Below, piece by piece: positions 57,688 to 64,000 of a DNA stretch of 64,000 nucleotides. Below the pieces are notes generated by a model, which did no database searches, had not been told where the DNA came from, and saw only the letters and a list, made by a program, of their open reading frames with translations. Positions within the stretch are counted from its first letter, which is position 1; each line of letters begins with the position of its first letter. The stretch is from positions 3,082,501 to 3,146,500 of the forward strand of contig JAPTOF010000028.1 of assembly GCA_028554755.1 (NCBI GenBank), read 5' to 3'. The DNA is from Cordia subcordata. Lineage: Eukaryota; Streptophyta; Magnoliopsida; Boraginales; Cordiaceae. The translations under genes and the position numbers were made by a program.

Positions 57688-59537
57688 TGATGTATTGTTT
57701 TTTTGTGTGTGTTTACATTGTAATTTACTTATGTTTAAGAAGTATTAAGTGCTCAAAAAGATGCATTGGTATATTACTTTTGATAAGAATAAGCTTAAGC
57801 ATAAACAAATGTACATATTGAGTTTAAGAGATAAATTGCTACACTAATTGCTTGTTTTCAATGATTTAGGTGAACTTTGGGTTAAGATCGAGATTGGGCG
57901 ATAATAGGTGATAAAGATGGGGATGTACAAGTCAAAAGGAGAAGATCGGACGCCAAAAAGACAAAGAATAGAGGAAAGAAGTCAACCGAACGACCAACAA
58001 GAAGGAGCCGATCGACCGACCACTCCAGAGAGGTGCCAAAAATAGCCGAACGACCACCCCTCCAAAGCCGATCAACCGGCTAGGTTGACCGGCCAGTCTA
58101 GAGAGCATCACCAAAAAGTCGATCGAGCTAAGAGAAGAAGCTGGTGACCAGCTAGGTCGACCGGCAGAGCATAAAGAGTTGATATAAAAGCCTGATTTTT
58201 AGACTTAAAAGGAGGAGAGCTTTTTGACAATTTTTTTAGAGAGGATCTTTACACCCATCACACACACACACATTTAACCCTAGTCTTCACCCACAACACA
58301 CACTCTCTCTCACACATTTCATCACTTTGGAGCAAGAGAATTTAGAAGGTTTCAACATTTGGATTCAAGTTTGCTTAAGAGCTTTGTACAAGATTAGCTA
58401 GGATGAAAGAGAAGCTTCATAAACTTTCTTTCATTCTATCTTTTATTATGATTGAGTAGACTTGTATAGGGTGATTTAGCTTATGTAATGGGTTAGCTAT
58501 ATACTCTTATGATATGGGATTAAATGGCTGAATATATATACATGTTTGATTTTCTTTTTCAAATGGTTATTTTTTCATTCATGTCTAAGTGTTTGATTAA
58601 ATGCCTAATGAGTAACATGTGTATAAATTGAAGTCTATTTATTACTAAACACATCTAATCCATGCTATAATGATGTCTATGTGTTTATATGTGGATGCTA
58701 TGAAGTGGGTAATGCTTATATTCATGTCTATGTATATATTTGCATGCCTAGTTGTGAATATGACTTCAATAACACATACATGTCGGTTGTTAGTTACTTT
58801 TAATGGTGTAATCCGAGCATGACGATGTTTGGTAGTCGAATAAGTCCCTTTATTCGCGAACACCTTGGCTTAGAACATGTATGAATGTATTAATAGGTTA
58901 AATCCTGCTATTGTGACCTTAGAATGACAAAGCATAATTTAGGATAGGATTAGTCAACGTTAGTGACACTAGGTCTTGGCTTTAAATCCAGCCAATGATT
59001 TAGGTACTAGGGTAGGTTCATTCTAAGTCACCTAGGAAACTAGTTAGTCACTCTTAAGGCCCTAGGTCATAAGGACCATGCCGTGGCCCTAGGAGGCGCC
59101 GCCTAGGGACAGACGAGCACCGAGTCCTAGGGGGAAATTAAGACACTAATTTAGCAACCTAGTTAAGAGCAATCATTAAAGTAAGCCATCATTCTTTAAT
59201 CCCATAGCAATTGAGTATAGAATCACCTATTCATAAGTTGAAGTCACCCTAATCCCTTTCCATTTGTTAGATCCTCTAGATTAGCTTGTCCCCCACTTTT
59301 CCCAATTCCATAGTTTAGTTTAATTCGTTTTAATTAGAGCTCCCGACCACTCAAAAATCCAAAATTCCAAAAATAGATAGTTTAGATTTCTTATTTTAGG
59401 CACATTCTAGAACACACACGTAGAATCCATCTCACAACATAGTCTCCCTGTGGTTTGACACCCGTTCTCGCACACACTACACTGCGTCAATCCGTGCGCT
59501 TGCGGTCTTTAGAGCTTGCACTCAAAGACGTACACCA
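57688..59537 (+). repeat. Element D 3' LTR
   Basis: 1850 bp, TGATGTATTG to GTACACCA. TATAAAAG at 58183-58190 with the palindrome cluster upstream (57960-58165). Compared with the 5' LTR it has lost about 48 bp near 58940, removing the first hairpin. The second hairpin near 58980 is intact here, whereas it is degraded in the 5' copy. Confidence 0.95.
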
Positions 59538-60303
59538 CTAATCTATCTACTCAAGAATATAATAAAAGAGAATGAAAGAGGGTTGAGAAAGCTCCCCTTC
59601 CATCCTTGCTTGTTTCTTTACAAACTTGAGTAAATCTTCACCAAATGCTGTTTAAATCCTCCAAAATCAAACTTAATTCTTGGTGGGGGTGTGCATTAGT
59701 GTATGTACTAGAGGTGGGTGAAAGTAGGGTTTTGTATGTGAGAAACAGGTTTGTATATGGGAGGTGAAAAAGCGTACTGATACTTGCTTAAAAAGGGCTT
59801 AAATAATGCAACACACGCATCCAGCGGGGAGCCTTGGTCGGTCGACCGGACTATCCTTAAGGTCGACCAGCCCAAATGGGCTAACTCTCTCTTTTGTCGG
59901 TCAGCTAGGCTGGTTGACCGGCCCTGGAATGCGGGTTGACCAGTCAAGTCAAAATCCTAGCAAATTTCCTTGCGTTGTGTCCGTTTCGTCTCGGTTGCTC
60001 TTTTCTTTGCCTGTTTGCCTCCAAAAGCTTCTTTCATGCTTTTCCCACATGCTGAACACCTTAAGCATGACTCCAACATCAAATCATTATCAATCCAAGT
60101 CTCGATCTTTGACCTAACTGCACCAAACACGAGAAATAAGCAACCATAATGTAGCATTCGTCTTTAAACTCAACTAAGTACATTGCTTAGGCTTAATCCT
60201 AACTCTAGTATATGTATCATACTAATGCATCTCTTGAAGCTCAAAACATCTCTTAAACATAGATAAATGACAATGAAGACACACACAAAAAAACAACACA
60301 TCA

Positions 60304-60900
60304 TTGGACTTTTCCCAACTCAACACTAGCCTCTTGTCTACACTACTGTCTAAGACTAAAGAAAGATGTGTCAAGCACTCATCAAAACTATCACCAAAGA
60401 CTAAGAAATTTTCCATGAATATCTCTAGGTTTCTCTTAATCATATCACTAAATATGGCCGTCATACACCTCTAAAGTCACTGAGGCATTACATAGATTGA
60501 AGGGCATCCCCTTATAGGCAAAAGTTTCATAGGGATAGGTCAAGGTAGTCTTCTCTTGGTCCTTGTGAAACACAAGGTTCTGATTGTACTCTGAATAGCC
60601 ATCTAGAAATCAATAGTAGCTGTGGCTAGCTACTCTATCTAAGATTTGGTCTAGAAAAGGCAACAGGAAATAATCTTTCCTAGTTCTGGAGTTGAGCTTT
60701 CTATAGTCAATATAGACTCTCCAACCCATAGGAATGCATGAAAAGATAAGCTCTCCTCTCTCATTCTCTATAATTGTGATCCTAAGCTTCTTAGGGACTA
60801 CTTGGACTGGGCTAACCCACTCACTATTTGAGATCAAATAAATAATATCTGTATCTAAGAGCTTGATGATCTCTTTCTTAACTACTTTACACGTGTGGGT
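60304..60900 (-). pseudogene. Element F pol: N-terminal reverse transcriptase with mutated active site
   Basis: Continues the coding region broken by E and D. Text includes SEWVSPVQVVPKKLRITIIE (near 60820), YIDYRKLNSRTRKDYFLLPF and FSDMIKRNLEIF. The polymerase active site, FMDDFSVFGDS in A and G, reads FMENFLVFGDS (near 60410): both metal-binding Asp residues are replaced, so this copy cannot polymerise DNA. Confidence 0.85.
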
Positions 60901-62453
60901 TTAGCCTCCTCTGCATTTCCCTAGAAGAAACGGCTCCATCCTTAAGATGAATATGGTACCTACACACAGAAGGGTGAGTACCTCTTAAGTCATCAATTTT
61001 CCACCCTATGGCCTTTCTATATTTCCTAAGAATCTCTACGAGATACTTCTCATGCTCACTAGAAAGGTTAGAAGCTATGATCACCGGAAGAGTCTCACTA
61101 GGGCCTAGGAAAGCATACTTCAAATAGTCAGAAAGGGGTTTGAGCTCTAAGGATAGACTAGGCTCGACCAAGGGGCACTCAACCTCATCAATATCAACGG
61201 AACAACATTATAATCAATAGAAGAAAGAATAACCTCAAGTGACTTCTCAATCAAAGAATCCTCAACTATGGAGTTAGATGCTACATGTTTCCTCTCTAAG
61301 GTCTCCAAATCAAAGCTAGTCGGCAAATCTTCAAATTTCATCAAATCCTCACTATCGGTCATGGTCCTCTCTACAAAGTCCTCAATGTAAGCATCAATCA
61401 TATCAACTCTAAAGCACTCCTCTCCATCCTATACTTCTCCTATACTAGCCTTACTTACTGCCTCGGCAACTTTTATGTAGACCTTAAGTTTCCAAATTTC
61501 ATCTTTAATAACCCTAACCTACAATAAATAATGGCATCTGCAGTAGCAAGGAAGAGGCGACCTAAGAGAATAGTGGTAGAATGTCTAGAGTCATGTCTCA
61601 AATCCATGTCAGGCACTATGAAATCTACAGGGTACACAAACTCACCTACCTGGACAAGCACATCCTCTACCACTCTCCTAGGTTTCCTCTCAAACCTATC
61701 AACTAGCTACAAAGTGACATATGTGGGAGACAAGTCTCCTAAACCTAACTGCTGGTGGACTGAGTACAGGATAAGGATTACGATGGATTCTAAGTCTAAC
61801 AAGGCATGATTGAATTAGGCCTCACAGATCCTACATGGAATAATGAAAGCTCTGAGGTTGGAGAGTGATACAAATGCTACTCACTATCTCCACGAGCTTC
61901 ACCTTCTTAAGCATGATTAATGCTCAGTGCTTCCTAGTACAAAGATCCTTAAAGAACTTGGCATAAGAGGGAATAGAACGGATGACTTCTGTTAAAGGAA
62001 CATTGATCTTAAGGTCCTTAAGATACTCTAGGACTTGAGAAATCTAGTATCCTCACTAGGTGAAGACCTCTCTAAAGCAGATGGATAAGGGACTTTAGGC
62101 TCAACACCCCTAGACATATGGGAATATATAATGGGCTCCTTTCCCTCTTGATGTAGGCGAGAAGTACTACTTTTTCCATAGTCTCTTATGGGCTTAACTC
62201 TCTCAACAGGACCCTCTCTAAAATCTCCCTCAACAGGGCTACGGTCATGGTCTCTAGACTCAGAAGGAATATTAGGTGTAGGCATTGCATTTTCAACTCC
62301 TACCATATTATCCATTACTTTACTGCTCCTAAGAGTGGTGACTGCTTTGGCCTGAGCCTGATCGAGATGAGTGGTATCAGTGGAGGAAGATAACTGAGCT
62401 TTGGGGTTTACTTTCGCTTGAGAAGGTAGCTTCTTAGGGTCTCTGGCACTCAA
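60901..62453 (-). pseudogene. Element F: gag-pol spacer and protease remnant
   Basis: Minus strand 62453-62028 is the charged spacer (MSARDPKKLPSQAK, RDPKKLPSQ as in element A). 61860-61673 is a heavily damaged protease start. 61673-61473 keeps VEDVLVQVGEFVYP and ILLGRLFLAT, the protease C-terminal motif. 61401-60887 is the acidic linker before reverse transcriptase (LSSEHEKYLVEILRKYRKAI). Several frame changes and stops separate these. Confidence 0.8.
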
Positions 62454-62543
62454 CTGACTGGTTAACTACCCTAACTATGCCTCAATTCTAGCCATGTGCT
62501 GCCTATTTTCTACTATCTCCTATTGCTAATTCTGAATGAACTG

Positions 62544-64000
62544 TGATGTGTTCATTTGGTGTGTTTATGTTTTGCATGTATACTTGTTTTGAGGTGTTTT
62601 GAGATTTATTTAATGTATTAGTATAACATTTAGGTCATACTTGTGCATATTAAGGTTTACATGTTCATAGTTGGAGTTAAGACTTAAATGCTACACTAAT
62701 GTGTATTTGTTGCTTGCTTAAGATGTGATTTGAGAAGATAATTGGAGCTTAATTGAGGGTGCATGATGTGTGGAACAAAGAAAAGAGTGTTGTAGACATA
62801 AAGGAACGAAGAGAAGTGCATTTGGAAGTGGCCAGGTGAAGGAAGAAGCAACCAAGGTGAAACCGAGCGCAATGTGAGCCAAATTCAGAGCTTGAAACCT
62901 AAGAAGGCCATGGACAAATTTTTGACATGCTTTGGGGTACAAAATATGGCTTGGGAGATCCCCCACAATGATATGAAGCCATAGAAAAAATGGTTCGCGA
63001 ATCGGAGCCAAAATAAGCAAGATATGAACATTTTACTATCAAGACCGGTTAGCTTCTGTCTAGGTCGGATGACCTAGTCGATCGACCGGCCAGATCAGAA
63101 TCTGGGGCAATTTTGGCCAGACGACTTAGCCCCAAAGCCGGTCGACCGGCTAGGCCCCCGGCTGGACGCGTTAACAGCTCTATTTAAGCCACTTTTTAGC
63201 CATTTTTTAGAGAAAAGAACACCTAAATCAAACACCCATTTCCCAAAACCCAAAATCCACCAAAAATCACCTCACACACTCACTTCTAAACACATTTAGC
63301 ACTTGGAGTCAAGGATCCAAGAGGATCAAACACTAGGATTTGGGGCATAGCTCATGGATTGTAAAGCTTGGCTATGGATAGAAGGGTATCTCTCTTTTAT
63401 CCTAAGTCTAATTATGTTTGATTAGAGCTATGCAGGGTGATTATATCTTGTATTTATGGATTGATTACTACTTTTTATTAATGGAAACTTGATGGATTTA
63501 TGTATATATGCTTTATGCTTAGGGCTTCAAAGGCTATTTTACATACATGTCTATGAATTTGTTGGAATGCCTCAATGATGTAGCATATGTATATTAAAGT
63601 CTATTATGCTATTAACCATCTCTAAATCATTATGCTAGTATGTCTATGTGTTTGTATGATGATTACATGAGATGGGTATGTTTATATACATGTCTATGTG
63701 TGTGTTTACATACTTAACAGCATGAATAGCTTCTATTGTATACATGTCCAATGCTACAGCTTAAATTGGTGTAATCTAAGCATGTCTATACGTTTAGTAG
63801 TAGAATATTCCAGAGTATTCCCAAATGCCATGCCCTAGATGTGTTTGCTTTGCACTTAAACGTTAATATCCGCTATTGTGATGCGATCGATAGTGCAAAA
63901 CTTGTAACTAGTCTAGGTCGAGTCCTCTTTGGCTTTAAATCCAGCCAAAGGAGTCTGGATAGGTTTAGTTGACCTTAGTTTGCTTAGAAAGTCTAGTTAG
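62544..64000 (+). mobile_element. LTR L (same family as solo LTR C), running off the window
   Basis: Starts TGATGTGTTCATTTGGTGTG inside the gag region of F (left flank AACTG at 62539-62543; the partner lies outside). It aligns with the reverse complement of solo LTR C throughout, including the palindrome cluster (63050-63170, with a perfect AGCCGGTCGACCGGCT at 63136-63151), the TATTTAA box at 63181-63187, CATGTCTATGTGTTT motifs and a perfect TTGGCT/AGCCAA hairpin at 63929-63948. Whether it is a solo LTR or the 5' LTR of an element cannot be told from the window. An open frame at 62718-63020 (minus) is antisense to the LTR and not called. Confidence 0.88.
63050..63187 (+). promoter_or_regulatory. 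LTR L promoter region: GGTCGACC palindrome cluster plus TATA box
   Basis: Several GGTCGACC-type palindromes and half-sites (TCGATCGACCGGCC, AGCCGGTCGACCGGCT) lie within 130 bp and end about 30 bp before TATTTAA (63181-63187). This layout is shared with LTRs A, B, C, D, E, G and H. The binding partner is unknown. Confidence 0.6.

Larger units (their letters stand above)
49792..59537 (+). mobile_element. Element D: near-complete Athila-like gypsy retrotransposon
   Basis: 9746 bp on the plus strand with both LTRs, tRNA-Asp primer-binding site, gag, reverse transcriptase, RNase H, integrase, 3' noncoding region and polypurine tract. The flanking duplication is CCAAT (49787-49791) and CTAAT (59538-59542), 4 of 5. 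It is the same family as element A but in opposite orientation. Relative to A it lacks about 1.3-1.4 kb between gag and reverse transcriptase, including the entire protease, so it is non-autonomous. It inserted into solo LTR E. Confidence 0.95.
48523..60303 (-). mobile_element. Solo LTR E in element F, split by element D
   Basis: LTR pieces 48523-49791 and 59538-60303, together about 2.0 kb. It starts (minus) TGATGTGTTGTTTTTTTGTG at 60303 and ends AGGGCATATCA at 48523. Flanks TGGGA (48518-48522) and TTGGA (60304-60308) match at 4 of 5 bases, and the reverse transcriptase text of F reads across when E is removed. It belongs to the same family as the 3' LTR of F. A palindrome cluster (59830-59945) precedes a TATTTAAG box on the minus strand near 59800. 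Hairpins lie near 49067 and 49128. Confidence 0.85.
43318..62543 (-). mobile_element. Element F: Athila-like gypsy retrotransposon (partial), host of E and D
   Basis: Minus strand: 3' LTR (43318-45133), polypurine tract, 3' noncoding region, integrase, RNase H and reverse transcriptase (46552-48517), then solo LTR E with element D inside it (48523-60303). The rest of the reverse transcriptase, the protease remnant and the gag-pol spacer run to about 62453. The gag side is cut at 62543 by LTR L and presumably continues outside the window, with the 5' LTR. Flanking coding sequence joins cleanly across 48522/60304. Base before the LTR is GCAAT (43313-43317); the matching duplication cannot be seen. 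Confidence 0.88.

Overview
This is plant nuclear DNA, most likely from a eudicot. It holds one seven-exon host gene whose exons closely resemble plant peroxisomal long-chain acyl-CoA oxidase (ACX2), set among long terminal repeat (LTR) retrotransposons that make up well over three quarters of the window. No bacterial, plastid or mitochondrial gene organisation is seen.

Left block (1-18,490): a decayed plus-strand Ty3/gypsy element of Athila-like type (element G) is split by a minus-strand relative (element A, 3707-16311, target-site duplication TGACA). The 5' LTR of A is itself split by a solo LTR of a third family (B, 13932-15494, duplication CCCAC). After A, element G resumes at 16312 and ends in a 3' LTR truncated near 18490.

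Host block (18,490-29,550): a candidate small DNA transposon, then the ACX2 gene on the minus strand (19947-25327). All splice junctions are canonical, but exon 3 carries a nonsense codon and a 2-nt frameshift, so this copy looks recently inactivated. Upstream lie an AT-rich intergenic stretch with a tRNA-Cys-like pseudogene and a Copia-type solo LTR (H). Next comes a partial second copy of the ACX2 5' end and upstream region (29546-29763 and 40084-40399, with a short match near 41051), interrupted by a Ty1/copia element (29764-40083) and by a LINE-like insertion. The copia element carries a further solo LTR (C, 34116-36213, duplication AACAT).

Right block (41,190-64,000): a truncated gypsy remnant (K) is followed by minus-strand element F (43318 to beyond the window). 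The reverse transcriptase region of F is split by a solo LTR (E, outer limits 48523-60303). E is split in turn by a nearly complete plus-strand element D (49792-59537). The gag region of F is cut by another LTR (L, 62544 onward).

All retrotransposon coding regions carry stops, frameshifts or deletions. The most interesting material is in the LTRs. Families with otherwise divergent LTRs share four modules: a GGTCGACC palindrome cluster just upstream of the TATA box; a short hairpin with compensatory base changes downstream of it; a GC-rich structured block; and, in the Athila-like elements, a hairpin plus polypurine-tract cassette present twice per element. Boundaries, duplications and splice sites were read directly from the sequence. 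Family names rest on recognised protein motifs and were not checked by database search.
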